Positions 18,964 through 26,627 of a stretch of DNA of 35,000 nucleotides are shown here, piece by piece (the first letter of the stretch is position 1; the number at the start of each line of letters is the position of its first letter). The stretch comes from Leptospira ellisii (GTDB lineage: Bacteria > Spirochaetota > Leptospiria > Leptospirales > Leptospiraceae): contig NZ_NPEF01000001.1 in the NCBI RefSeq assembly GCF_002811955.1, forward strand, positions 1 through 35,000, in the 5' to 3' direction. Made by a program: the position numbers and the translations under genes. The notes beneath the pieces were generated by a model, which ran no database searches, was not told the DNA's origin, and saw nothing but the letters and a program-made list of their open reading frames with translations.

Positions 18964-19713
18964 TCAGGAGAAAGAGGCGGGATAAACGGGGAATTCGGTG
19001 GAGAACACCTCTTCCCGATCCAGGGCAGCCGCACTCGCGGAGGGGAGAATCCGTTTTTCTCCCGGATACGAAAAAGACTTCCAGGAAACCATATATTTGA
19101 GGATAAAGTCCGTCGCTTCGAGATTGCGGTTCGCCTGAACCGAGTCCTTTCCCCAGACCGTGATCCCGTGTTTTTCTATGATACAAAACGGAACGACCGG
19201 TTTGTACGTCTTCAGATAACGTTCCAGACAGTCGGATATGTCCTGAACATTCGAAAAATTGTATATTATAGGAACATAAACTTTGGGATTTTCGTCCCAA
19301 ATTCCGTACGCCTTGAGGATCTCCACGTTCGGAAGCTCCAAAAGGGCGATCGGTTCCTCGGACGACGTCCCCGCTCCGATCAGATTGGATTCCAACGTAT
19401 GAACGTGCAATCCGCAACCGACGTTTTCAAGCGAGCGGTATACGGCGCGATGGATGGAACTTTCGGCGCTCGGTTTTAATCCCTTTTCGGTTTTTGAATT
19501 TTTCGACGCGTCCGGTTTCCCCGTCTCCAGGTCGATATAAAGAAAATTACGTTTATTTAATAGATTTTTATCCAGTCCGCTTCCGCTCACCCAAAAACCG
19601 GATTCGCCGGGAAGGCGGACGGAGAGATTTCCCGCGGTGCCGGGCATCCATCCGTTTTTGTGATAGGAGGCCCCCAACGCAGCGAGCCTCTCCAGTTGTT
19701 TTTTGACGGACAT
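18964..19713 (-). CDS. mtnB: Methylthioribulose-1-phosphate dehydratase
   Basis: A 249-residue class II aldolase-fold zinc enzyme. NGWMPGTAGNLS (20-31) and KPSAES (80-85) are hallmark MtnB blocks. Zinc ligands are predicted as His103 and His105 in HVHTLES and His182 in EKHGITVWG. It dehydrates 5-methylthioribulose-1-phosphate in the methionine salvage pathway. It begins one base after the mtnD stop codon, so translation is coupled. The next step enzymes (MtnC, or MtnW/X) and the first ones (MTA phosphorylase, MtnA) are not in this window. Confidence 0.92.
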   Translation of the reverse strand: MSVKKQLERLAALGASYHKNGWMPGTAGNLSVRLPGESGFWVSGSGLDKNLLNKRNFLYIDLETGKPDASKNSKTEKGLKPSAESSIHRAVYRSLENVGCGLHVHTLESNLIGAGTSSEEPIALLELPNVEILKAYGIWDENPKVYVPIIYNFSNVQDISDCLERYLKTYKPVVPFCIIEKHGITVWGKDSVQANRNLEATDFILKYMVSWKSFSYPGEKRILPSASAAALDREEVFSTEFPVYPASFS

Positions 19714-19714
19714 G

Positions 19715-20248
19715 TCAGTCCAGCGAGTTGGTTTCTTCCACGTAATTCGGCACCCAGCCGCTCATGTCCTGGAAGTAACGAACCGCCTTGATCCTTTTTT
19801 TGTCGTCGAGATAAAACCAATGATTGGTATTTCGAGGTACGGAAATGAAATCGTCCTTTACGACGTGGACGAGGAATTTTTCGCCTTTGAGGGCGAAACC
19901 GAAAACGCCGGAGCCGTCGACGATGTAGCGAACCTCTTCGTCCGTATGATAATGAACCCTATCGAACTTAGCGAGCATTTCGTTCAAACCGGAAACGTTC
20001 GGGTGAAGCACGATCAGGTCTCTGGATTGATATCCTTCCTTTTCCTTGAGCGTTTCGAATCGGTTGTCCAGTTTTTTGAGAAGTTCCTCTTTTTCCAAGT
20101 CGACCAACACTTCCTTGTCGGTAAGAGAGGCCGCGTGATCAGGAACCTGCCAGTGATCATAGTCGATTCCCCTTTCCTTGAGGAAGGATTTGACTTCGTT
20201 TGTTTCCTTGATTTCGGGAAGGCCTTTTTGCCTTACGATCGTTGCCAT
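19715..20248 (-). CDS. mtnD: Acireductone dioxygenase
   Basis: A 177-residue cupin. The metal site is complete: His99, His101 and Glu105 in [11 protein letters not shown], and His143 in PRNTNHWF, with spacing identical to the well-studied Klebsiella enzyme. With iron it makes the keto-acid precursor of methionine plus formate; with nickel it makes an off-pathway product with CO. It acts in methionine salvage. It lies 18 bases behind efp and one base before mtnB on the minus strand. Confidence 0.93.
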   Translation of the reverse strand: MATIVRQKGLPEIKETNEVKSFLKERGIDYDHWQVPDHAASLTDKEVLVDLEKEELLKKLDNRFETLKEKEGYQSRDLIVLHPNVSGLNEMLAKFDRVHYHTDEEVRYIVDGSGVFGFALKGEKFLVHVVKDDFISVPRNTNHWFYLDDKKRIKAVRYFQDMSGWVPNYVEETNSLD

Positions 20249-20266
20249 GATTGTACTCCGCAGATA

Positions 20267-20833
20267 TTATTTGCTGACCCTTTCTACGTAAGTGAGATCC
20301 CGCAGGTCTATTTTTATGACGTCGCCCTGCTTAACGAAAATAGGAACGTTGATTTCTCCGCCCGTTTCCACGGTGACCCGTTTTTGGGCGGTTCCGGAAG
20401 TGTCCCCTTTGAGACCTTCTTCCGCATACGTGACTTCCAAAACCGAAAAATTGGGGGGAATGACTCCGATCGGCTTGCCCTCGTAAAAAGTAACCTCCAT
20501 CGGGGTTTCCTCTTTTAGAAACGGAAGGATTTCCTCCACATATTCCTTAGACACCGGCATCTGCTCGAAGTCGTTGGAATCCATAAAGATGATGTCGTCG
20601 CCTTCCGTGTAGCAGATGGTCATGTTTCTTTTTTCCAATTCCACGCTCTCCAGTTTTTCGGCCGCTTTGAAGGTCCGTTCGATGGAACTACTCCGGGTAA
20701 GGTTTTTGAGTTTGGTTCTGATAAAGGCGGAACCTTTTCCTGGGTTAACGAATTCGCTTTTAACGACCGAGTAAAGTTCCCCTTCCACTTTGAGAACCAT
20801 CCCTTTTTTTACTTCTGTGATGCCGAGAGTCAT
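20267..20833 (-). CDS. efp: Translation elongation factor P
   Basis: A 188-residue full-length EF-P with its three beta-barrel domains. The exposed loop of domain I reads NPGKGSA with Lys33 at the tip, the residue that is beta-lysylated in many bacteria. The C-terminal domain ends RDLTYVERVSK. EF-P rescues ribosomes stalled at polyproline stretches. It heads a leftward unit with mtnD and mtnB, an unusual partnership. A LAM/EpmB-like gene is 1.8 kb to the right, but no EpmA-like ligase is seen in the window. Confidence 0.95.
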   Translation of the reverse strand: MTLGITEVKKGMVLKVEGELYSVVKSEFVNPGKGSAFIRTKLKNLTRSSSIERTFKAAEKLESVELEKRNMTICYTEGDDIIFMDSNDFEQMPVSKEYVEEILPFLKEETPMEVTFYEGKPIGVIPPNFSVLEVTYAEEGLKGDTSGTAQKRVTVETGGEINVPIFVKQGDVIKIDLRDLTYVERVSK

Positions 20834-20968
20834 GGATTTTCCTAAGAATAGATTACGCTCCTTCTATTTGTTTTCCAAAGGGCGCCCTGTCAAGAAAAAG
20901 AACCCGGAACCTTCGCCCGCAAAGGGCTCCGGAAGCCGTTTTGAACGGAAGCGGGCAAATGTGGTAAT

Positions 20969-20996
20969 TTGTAATAATTCGAGCGCGAATTGTAAT
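20969..20996. promoter_or_regulatory. Direct and inverted repeats between efp and the PstS-like gene
   Basis: TTGTAAT occurs at 20969-20975 and again at 20990-20996, 21 bases apart (two helical turns). Overlapping them is the inverted repeat AATTCG-agcg-CGAATT (20976-20991). They lie 65-95 bases upstream of the PstS-like start. It looks like a regulator site but does not match a standard Pho box. The rest of the 228-base divergent gap shows no other clear signal apart from a CCCGGG palindrome at 21022. Confidence 0.35.
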
Positions 20997-21061
20997 AGAC
21001 TTTTTCGGGACCCCAAACACGATCCCGGGAAGTTTAGGCAGGAACATAAAAACAAGACCGT

Positions 21062-21973
21062 ATGAAATCGAATTTTATCATTTTACCCGCGATCCTTGCG
21101 GCGATTCTTCTCGGCGGCAATTGCAAACCGAAAGAAACGATTACGATTACCGGATCCGATTCCATGCATGTAATGTTGCAGATGATCGGTTTGGAATACG
21201 CCCGCAAACATTCCGGAATCCAAGTGGCGGTCCACGGAGGCGGTTCGATCGAAGGAATCGAAAAATTATTCCAATCAAAAACGGACATCGCAGCCGCGAG
21301 CCGACCTTTGACCGAATCGGAATTGAAGGAACTCGATTCCAAAGGGAAGTTCGAGTCGTTGGCGGTGGCTTATGACGGGATCGCGATCGTGGTCCACCCA
21401 TCCAACCCCGTAAAAAAGATCGATTTAGAAACCGCATCCAAAGTGTTTTCGGGAGAAATCGTCGACTGGTCCAAACTCGGAGGAAAGCCGGGGAAAATAT
21501 CCGTCGTGATCCGAAACGATAAATCCGGTACGGCGGCGTATTTCGAAACCCACGTACTCCAACAGAAGGACTTGGGTTCCAAAAACTACGAATCCAGAAA
21601 AAATCTGGATTATTCCAAAGAAGCCAAGGTTGTCGCGGATAACGATACGATGGCTGCCGCGATCGAATCCGATCCGAACTCGATCGGGTTTATGGGAATG
21701 GGGAGTGCTCTTTATGAAAACAAAGGACGGGTCCGAGCTTTGGAATATTCCCGTTCGGGTAAGGAATCATACGTAACTCCGAGCATCGAAAACGTTTATA
21801 ATCGTAAATACGAACTTTCCCGAGGTCTGTATCTTTTTTATCTTTCCGATCACGGACAAAAGATCGACGACTTCGTCACTTTCGTAACGAGCGAAGACGG
21901 ACAAAAGATCATACTCAAGAGCGGTTATTTACGCGGAAGTCTTCCGACCGTGGAAGTGGAAGCGCAAAAATAA
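21062..21973 (+). CDS. PstS-like phosphate-binding lipoprotein
   Basis: A 303-residue extracytoplasmic solute-binding protein. The signal peptide ends at the lipobox LGGN-C (Cys21). The phosphate-binding blocks are recognisable: TGSDSMH (near 30), AASRPLTESE and RNDKSGTAAYFE, matching the TGAG, SR and SGT positions of PstS. It would capture phosphate, or a similar anion, at the outer face of the inner membrane. No PstCAB transporter genes are adjacent, so it works with components coded elsewhere or has a different role, as some stand-alone PstS-like proteins do. Palindromes with CCCGGG flank the gene on both sides. Confidence 0.85.
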   Translation: MKSNFIILPAILAAILLGGNCKPKETITITGSDSMHVMLQMIGLEYARKHSGIQVAVHGGGSIEGIEKLFQSKTDIAAASRPLTESELKELDSKGKFESLAVAYDGIAIVVHPSNPVKKIDLETASKVFSGEIVDWSKLGGKPGKISVVIRNDKSGTAAYFETHVLQQKDLGSKNYESRKNLDYSKEAKVVADNDTMAAAIESDPNSIGFMGMGSALYENKGRVRALEYSRSGKESYVTPSIENVYNRKYELSRGLYLFYLSDHGQKIDDFVTFVTSEDGQKIILKSGYLRGSLPTVEVEAQK

Positions 21974-21978
21974 ACGAA

Positions 21979-22029
21979 TTCCCGGGATTTTTTTCGAGGA
22001 AAAGGATTGATTTTCATAAATCCCGGGAT
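21979..22029. repeat. CCCGGG palindromes downstream of the PstS-like gene
   Basis: TTCCCGGGAT (21979-21988) and ATCCCGGGAT (22020-22029) lie downstream of the gene, and ATCCCGGGAA at 21022-21031 lies upstream. The two downstream copies can also pair over nine bases (CCCGGGATT with AATCCCGGG) around a 30-base loop, and a T-run follows the first. They could form part of a terminator or a regulator site. Confidence 0.35.
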
Positions 22030-22040
22030 CTAATCACTGT

Positions 22041-22364
22041 ATGAGCCGCCTTATGCTCGCAATCGTCTCCGTGGGAATCGCCGCATGTTTTCTTGCGGAC
22101 GGCTTTGCGGAAAGCAGGTTAGAATCCTATAAACCCGCCGTTGCACGGGCCAAGGCTCAATCCAGAACGATCACTCAAATTTCCAATCCTTTCACCAAAG
22201 GAATCACGGCGTCGGATGATGACAAAGGGCACGTTTCCTTTTTGCAGTTTGATTGTTTCTCGGGAACGTATTTACCTTCTTTCAAATCCTACAAATTCGA
22301 ACTTTTTTCCGGAAGGATATCCCTCTCGTTTCGATATCTTTCCCTACCGCCCCCGGCTGTTTAA
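22041..22364 (+). CDS. Hypothetical exported protein, possibly frameshifted
   Basis: A 107-residue frame starting with a signal peptide (LMLAIVSVGIAACFLADGFA-ES). Residues 24-65 (ESRLESYKPAV ... DDDKGHVSF) are well composed, but from about residue 67 the sequence becomes Ser/Phe/Pro-rich with atypical codons, and a second frame overlaps (22141-22395). The C-terminus may be a frameshift remnant or chance. No ribosome binding site is obvious at the ATG. I recognise no family. Confidence 0.35.
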   Translation: MSRLMLAIVSVGIAACFLADGFAESRLESYKPAVARAKAQSRTITQISNPFTKGITASDDDKGHVSFLQFDCFSGTYLPSFKSYKFELFSGRISLSFRYLSLPPPAV

Positions 22365-22379
22365 GGTCGCATTCAATTC

Positions 22380-22595
22380 TGTAACTTGGGAGTAAGTCTC
22401 CCCGTTGTGGAGGATTCGGTTTCTTGGGCAAAGGAAATCGTGTGCTTCGAACGCAAACAGAATCTCTTGATTGGAAACATTCTCATTCTTGTCCTGAATC
22501 TCCTAAACGTGAGAATCCCCAGCGGAGATGCACAAAAAAATCGATGAGTATTGCCGGAAGCAGGTTTCGAAAGTCCTCTCTTCCGGCTTTTTTTT
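22380..22595 (+). ncRNA. Candidate structured small RNA
   Basis: A 210-base stretch without a credible protein. It has a hairpin GGGAG-taagt-CTCCC (22388-22402), a long-range stem GGAgGATTC / GAATCTCC (22409-22417 with 22496-22503) around ~80 bases, and ends in a strong intrinsic terminator (22553-22595). The layout of a long irregular hairpin plus terminator is compatible with a small RNA of 6S-like shape, but I cannot match a family by sequence. No convincing promoter is visible, so it may instead be a 3' untranslated region of the upstream frame. Confidence 0.4.
22553..22595 (+). terminator. Intrinsic terminator
   Basis: A perfect 8-base stem GCCGGAAG / CTTCCGGC (22553-22560 with 22580-22587), with an extra AGG/CCT inner pairing, is followed by eight T residues. 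It is the clearest rho-independent terminator in the window and ends rightward transcription before the KamA-like gene. Confidence 0.85.
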
Positions 22596-22653
22596 AAGAA
22601 ATGAGAAACGACTTCTTGGTTGACGGAACGCGGGACGGTTTCGACGATTTCAG

Positions 22654-23799
22654 TTGAACCTCCGGAGCGATCCACTGTCCACTTCCCCGTCGCATACTAC
22701 GCAGATCCGAATCGATTTTCCTTCCACCGACGAAGAACGCCGGTCGGACTGGAAATGGCAACTTCAACATAGAATCAAAACCAAGGAGGAACTTTCCGCA
22801 AAACTTCGTTTGACCGAAGATGAAATTTCCTCTTTCGAAAACTGTTCCGAATTTTTCGAGTTTTCGGTGACGCCTTATTATCTCGCGCTCGCCGATCCGA
22901 ACGATCCCCGTTGTCCGATCCGTCTTCAGATCGTACCGAGGGGAGAGGAATTGATCCGCAATCCGCTCGAAAGACAGGACCCTCTCGCCGAGGAAACGTT
23001 TATGCCGGTCAAAGGAGTGACTCATCGTTATCCGGACCGGGCCATCTGGTATCTTTCGCACGTATGCGCCGTGTATTGCAGATTCTGCACCCGCAAAAGA
23101 AAGGTCAGCAAGTCCTTTCATACGCCCGGCAAAGAGGAATGGGAACAGGCGTTGGAATATTTCAAAACCCATTCCGAAATCCGGGAAGTGATCCTATCCG
23201 GGGGAGATCCGCTCAATCTCTCCAACGAAAAACTGGATTATCTTCTCGGGGAATTGAAATCCATTCCTCATATCAATCAGGTCCGGATCCATTCCCGTTA
23301 TCCGGTGACCCTTCCGATGAGGATCGATTCCGAACTCTGCGCCATATTCAAAAAACATTATCCTTTGTATCTCGTGACCCACTTCAATCACGCCAAAGAG
23401 ATCACGCCTTTGGTCAGGGAAAAGACGGCGCAACTCGCTCTCGAAGGAGGGGTTACGATCCTAAATCAAGGCGTTCTTTTGAAAGGGATCAACGATTCCG
23501 CGGAGACGTTGACCGAACTTTTTTACGGTCTGACCGCGATCGGAATCAAACCTTATTATCTTCATCAATGCGACGAGGTTTGGGGAAGCACCGGATTTCG
23601 GGTGGAGATCGAAAAAGGAGCGGAGATCATGAAGAAGATTCGCGGCAGAATTTCCGGACTTTCCGTTCCTTTATACGTGGTCGATCTGACCGGCGGCGGG
23701 GGCAAAGTCCCCTTACCCGGAGATTATCTGGTGGAAAAGAAGGAACGTTCCTATGTGTTCCGAAATTACAGGGATGATTTGTATGAAATCGGTTATTAA
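22654..23799 (+). CDS. KamA/EpmB-family radical SAM aminomutase
   Basis: A 381-residue lysine-2,3-aminomutase-family enzyme. The radical SAM cluster ligands are Cys138, Cys142 and Cys145 (CAVYCRFC); the PLP lysine is predicted as Lys351 in TGGGGKVPLP. The two substrate-binding Asp positions of lysine aminomutase appear conserved (Asp307 in HQCDE, Asp344 in VVDL). Only ~30 residues follow the PLP lysine, shorter than catabolic lysine aminomutases and closer to EpmB, which makes beta-lysine for EF-P. With efp 1.8 kb away, an EpmB role is plausible. The start is taken as TTG 22654, with no good ribosome binding site; the family N-terminus (DWKWQLQHRIKT) begins soon after, so the true start is close. 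Confidence 0.88.
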   Translation: MNLRSDPLSTSPSHTTQIRIDFPSTDEERRSDWKWQLQHRIKTKEELSAKLRLTEDEISSFENCSEFFEFSVTPYYLALADPNDPRCPIRLQIVPRGEELIRNPLERQDPLAEETFMPVKGVTHRYPDRAIWYLSHVCAVYCRFCTRKRKVSKSFHTPGKEEWEQALEYFKTHSEIREVILSGGDPLNLSNEKLDYLLGELKSIPHINQVRIHSRYPVTLPMRIDSELCAIFKKHYPLYLVTHFNHAKEITPLVREKTAQLALEGGVTILNQGVLLKGINDSAETLTELFYGLTAIGIKPYYLHQCDEVWGSTGFRVEIEKGAEIMKKIRGRISGLSVPLYVVDLTGGGGKVPLPGDYLVEKKERSYVFRNYRDDLYEIGY

Positions 23800-24427
23800 T
23801 GCGAAGTGCGGGGAAAACCGCAAACTCGACCTGCGCTCCGAGACGAAGACGAACCGCACCCGCACCCGCACCGCGGAAACGCTTCCGGGATCGGCTGCGA
23901 AATTTACTTTCCTATTCTACGTTTTGGGAATTCTTCTTTTTGCGCAGTGCAAAACACCGGAAAGTAAGGGCGTCTCCTCTTCGGCGGAAACTCCCCGCTA
24001 TCTCCGTTTGAATTACGACGTGGTTTACGATACGAGCGAAGGAGCGACCTTGTTCGAGTCCGGGAAATTGTTCGCCCGCGGCCTTTTTTACGATTTTCAG
24101 ATCCATTCCTCCAAAAACAAATTCGAACGGATCCGCGCCTCTTCGTATACGGAGGACAATCAAATCGACTTTAAATATATCTTAAGTGCCGACCAACTGG
24201 GTTCGCTTAAGAATAAGCAATATCAATATTTTTCCATGCCGAACGATTCGCGAGCCGGGGTAATGACCGGACTTCACGACGGGAATTGTTATATTCGGTG
24301 GGAATGGCAAAAGGAATCCTTCGTTTTCGTGTTCGAAACCGACGTGAAAAACGAATCGGGGGATGCACAAGCCGTTCTCGGAAAGGAATTTCATGAAAAT
24401 ATCCGCAAAGGTTTAAGAATTTTTTAG
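23783..24427 (+). CDS. Putative lipoprotein
   Basis: About 214 residues from the ATG at 23783, which has AGGGATGA just upstream; ATG 23774 and GTG 23753 are in-frame alternatives. All overlap the end of the KamA-like gene, suggesting coupling. A hydrophobic stretch ending FAQC (lipobox-like, near residue 56) follows an unusually long basic N-terminal region of about 38 residues, so either the true start is further in or the leader is atypical. The mature part is beta-rich (YLRLNYDVVYDTSE ... CYIRWEWQKESFVFVFET). I recognise no family; its place in the envelope is inferred. Confidence 0.6.
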   Translation: MKSVINAKCGENRKLDLRSETKTNRTRTRTAETLPGSAAKFTFLFYVLGILLFAQCKTPESKGVSSSAETPRYLRLNYDVVYDTSEGATLFESGKLFARGLFYDFQIHSSKNKFERIRASSYTEDNQIDFKYILSADQLGSLKNKQYQYFSMPNDSRAGVMTGLHDGNCYIRWEWQKESFVFVFETDVKNESGDAQAVLGKEFHENIRKGLRIF

Positions 24428-24432
24428 TCTTC

Positions 24433-24461
24433 TTGACCAATTCCGTACAGGTCCGTATCCT
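24433..24461 (+). promoter_or_regulatory. Sigma-70-type promoter
   Basis: TTGACC (24433-24438) and TATCCT (24456-24461) are separated by exactly 17 bases. They lie just after the lipoprotein stop and give a start site about 15 bases before the 68-residue gene, whose AAGGA site precedes the ATG. It probably drives that gene and the nucleotidyltransferase-like gene. Confidence 0.5.
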
Positions 24462-24481
24462 ATCCACTGCAAGGATCTGAA

Positions 24482-24688
24482 ATGTGGCTGAAGCTGGGAG
24501 ATTCGGAAGTTATCAATCTGGATTACATATCCACCATTAAAAAAAGCCCCTCTTCCAACTCCATCGAGATCGTTTACAACGACCTCAACCATATCAAATC
24601 CCTGCCGTTCCGAAATCCGGAAGAAAGAGACAGGGCCTACGACGCGATCCTGGAAAATCTTTCGAGAATGAAATTATTTTTTGAATGA
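24482..24688 (+). CDS. Small conserved-looking protein, unknown function
   Basis: A 68-residue soluble protein (MWLKLGDSEVINLDY...), with two beta-strands, a loop and a C-terminal helix (PEERDRAYDAILENLSRM) by eye. AAGGA lies six bases before the ATG. It ends TGA at 24688, 11 bases before the next start, so the pair is probably one transcript. The pattern of residues that could sense or bind a nucleic acid or partner is not specific enough to name a function. Confidence 0.65.
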   Translation: MWLKLGDSEVINLDYISTIKKSPSSNSIEIVYNDLNHIKSLPFRNPEERDRAYDAILENLSRMKLFFE

Positions 24689-24699
24689 TCGGAGGAAAG

Positions 24700-25455
24700 A
24701 TGGAGTCGATCAAAGAGAATCTACAAACCGTGTTTTCTCTCAAGCCGTTCGAGGTTCTGTATTACGGATCCAGACAAAGGGGAGAATTCCACGACGGTTC
24801 CGATTTCAATTTTTTTCTTTTGGCGGATCCGAGCGATCAGCTCAAAAGCACGTTTCTTCGGGAAATCAACGCGGTCCTCAGTCCTTTGGAGAAGATCGCA
24901 CCCGTTCATTTGGTCACCGCGGATACGGATTCCTTTTTAGCCAGATTGCGCGTATTCGAACCTTCCGCGGTCCATATCTGCGAATTGGGAGAACCGTTCT
25001 TCGGGAAGGAGAATTTTCCGGCTCTTCTTCAGGAATGGAACCAACTCAAAACGCAGAACATAGACGCGACCTTAACCGGCAGACATCTCAGAAAAAGATA
25101 TCGTTTTTATAAGAGCATCTCCCCTAGAAGTACCAAGGAAGAGATCATGAGAATGGAGCGGCTTGTGGCTCTGTATCTGCAGAATTGGATCTTCCGTGAA
25201 ATCGAAGACGTAAGCTGGATCGAAGTCGTACATTCCGATATTCCGAACCGGCTGATCTCCATGATCCGCGAATTGTACAAAAAAGAGGTCTCGGATTCCG
25301 TCTTGGAAATCCTGGATCTTTACGAGGAAATCCTAAAGTTGAAGTCGGAAATTCGAAATCATCAAAATCCGTTCTCCGCGGAACGATTCCAAACCCTCAA
25401 GGATACGATCCGTTTCGAAGAAAAAGAGATCAAAATCCTCAAATTGAATTACTGA
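24700..25455 (+). CDS. Nucleotidyltransferase-like protein with degenerate metal motif
   Basis: A 251-residue protein with the start of a minimal nucleotidyltransferase fold: YYGSRQRGEF with Gly23-Ser24, then after ten residues Asp35-Phe-Asn37. Normal members have D-x-D; here the second Asp is Asn37, which should weaken metal binding. The C-terminal part (about 110-250) is all-helical, as in HEPN- or KNTase-C-like partners, with SPRSTKEEIMRMERLVALYLQNWIF in its middle. The ATG at 24700 follows GGAGG; an upstream in-frame ATG at 24685 lacks a ribosome binding site. A catalytically dead or altered transferase is possible. It is convergent with the CFA-like gene. Confidence 0.7.
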   Translation: MESIKENLQTVFSLKPFEVLYYGSRQRGEFHDGSDFNFFLLADPSDQLKSTFLREINAVLSPLEKIAPVHLVTADTDSFLARLRVFEPSAVHICELGEPFFGKENFPALLQEWNQLKTQNIDATLTGRHLRKRYRFYKSISPRSTKEEIMRMERLVALYLQNWIFREIEDVSWIEVVHSDIPNRLISMIRELYKKEVSDSVLEILDLYEEILKLKSEIRNHQNPFSAERFQTLKDTIRFEEKEIKILKLNY

Positions 25456-25511
25456 CCGAAAACCGGGCCCTACCTTACGAGGCGGGGATTTACGAAGGAG
25501 AACGATTTCGT

Positions 25512-26543
25512 CTAACGTTTCTCGAAAAGATAATGGGAAACGATCCATTCCTCCCCTCGTTTGAATTTCCAGAGTTCGGCGCACGCCATAAAAAAAACCT
25601 TCCAATAGACGAACCACTTTAGGGCGAGTTCGGGTCCGTAAACGTCCGCGAGAACGTTTCGAATTTCGGTACGATTCCTGTACATGTTCCGCAACCAAGC
25701 TTCGGAAGTTCGCGCGTAATGCGTTCCTTCCACGATCCACTGATCGAGAACGATAAAATCCTTCTGAAAATACAAAAACAGATCGTGGGAAGGCATTTGT
25801 CCTCCGGTAAAAAAATACCTGGACATCCAATCCGTGTCGTCCACGACTTCGAACGCGTACGGGAAGGAACGATGCGAAAATATGTGAACGAAAAAGAGGC
25901 CTTTCGGTTTGAGAAATCCCGAAAATCGTTCGAACAGTTTTTCATAGTTCTTCATGTGTTCGAGCATTTCCACGGAAACGAGCCGATCGAATTTCTTATC
26001 GATCCGGAATTCGTTCATGTCGGCGGTCACGATCGTGAGATTTCTCAACCCCCTCTTTTTTGCTTCGCCGTCTATGAATTTCTTCTGACTTTTGGAATTG
26101 GAAACTCCCGTAATCCGGGATTTGGGAAACCGTTCCGCCAAATAAAGCGAAAGCGAACCCCAGCCGCATCCGAGATCCAGCACGCTCATCCCGTCTTCGA
26201 TCCGCGCCCTTTGACACGTGATCTCCAACATTCTTCGTTCCGATTCGTCGAAGGTCGTATCCTTCGTTTCCCAAAAACCGGAACTATATTTCATGTGTTT
26301 CCCCATCACCAACCGAAAGAATTCTGCGGGGACTTCGTAGTGCTGTTCGTTGGCGGCTTCGGTATGAAGCGCGATCGGCGAACGTTTTAGGTTTTGAACG
26401 TATGCGATTTTATGCGCCTGATTTTTTTCTAGAGAACCCTTATTCTCCGATTTCAGTCTTTGACGGAGAAACGTCCGGATTCGGAACCGTATCAGCCAAT
26501 CCGGAAAAACGTCCCTTTCCAGAAGTTCGTATATAAACCTCAT
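25512..26543 (-). CDS. CFA-like S-adenosylmethionine methyltransferase (second copy)
   Basis: A 343-residue methyltransferase of the cyclopropane-fatty-acid-synthase superfamily. EQHYEVPAEFF (66-76) corresponds to the HYD-x-x-x-x-F/Y region and VLDLGCGWGS (121-130) is the AdoMet loop. It is shorter than the CFA synthase at 28015-29313 and lacks its N-terminal domain, resembling the CFA-like/coclaurine-methyltransferase branch. SVEMLEHM and HIFSHRSFPYAFE follow as in that branch. It sits at the end of the leftward lipid cluster, 84 bases behind the DUF1295 gene, with AAAAGGT upstream. It probably methylates an unsaturated lipid or a product of the first enzyme, but the substrate is unknown. 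Confidence 0.82.
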   Translation of the reverse strand: MRFIYELLERDVFPDWLIRFRIRTFLRQRLKSENKGSLEKNQAHKIAYVQNLKRSPIALHTEAANEQHYEVPAEFFRLVMGKHMKYSSGFWETKDTTFDESERRMLEITCQRARIEDGMSVLDLGCGWGSLSLYLAERFPKSRITGVSNSKSQKKFIDGEAKKRGLRNLTIVTADMNEFRIDKKFDRLVSVEMLEHMKNYEKLFERFSGFLKPKGLFFVHIFSHRSFPYAFEVVDDTDWMSRYFFTGGQMPSHDLFLYFQKDFIVLDQWIVEGTHYARTSEAWLRNMYRNRTEIRNVLADVYGPELALKWFVYWKVFFMACAELWKFKRGEEWIVSHYLFEKR

Positions 26544-26627
26544 ACATTCATACCTTTTAAATATTCATAAAATATAATTTATTGGAACATCAAATCCGAT
26601 CCCCGTATTTCGGGCAGCGGATACGGT

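Noticed and set aside
19703..20518. 271-codon rightward open frame opposite mtnD and efp
   Set aside because: Antisense to two well-defined genes; Phe/Val-rich composition is what the complement of their codons gives.
20960..21000. Possible Pho box before the PstS-like gene
   Set aside because: The TTGTAAT repeats are 21 bases apart rather than 11 and do not match the CTGTCAT consensus, so only a generic operator is reported.
22911..23777. 288-codon open frame within the KamA-like gene
   Set aside because: Arg/Ser-rich shadow in another frame of a gene with all radical SAM and PLP motifs.
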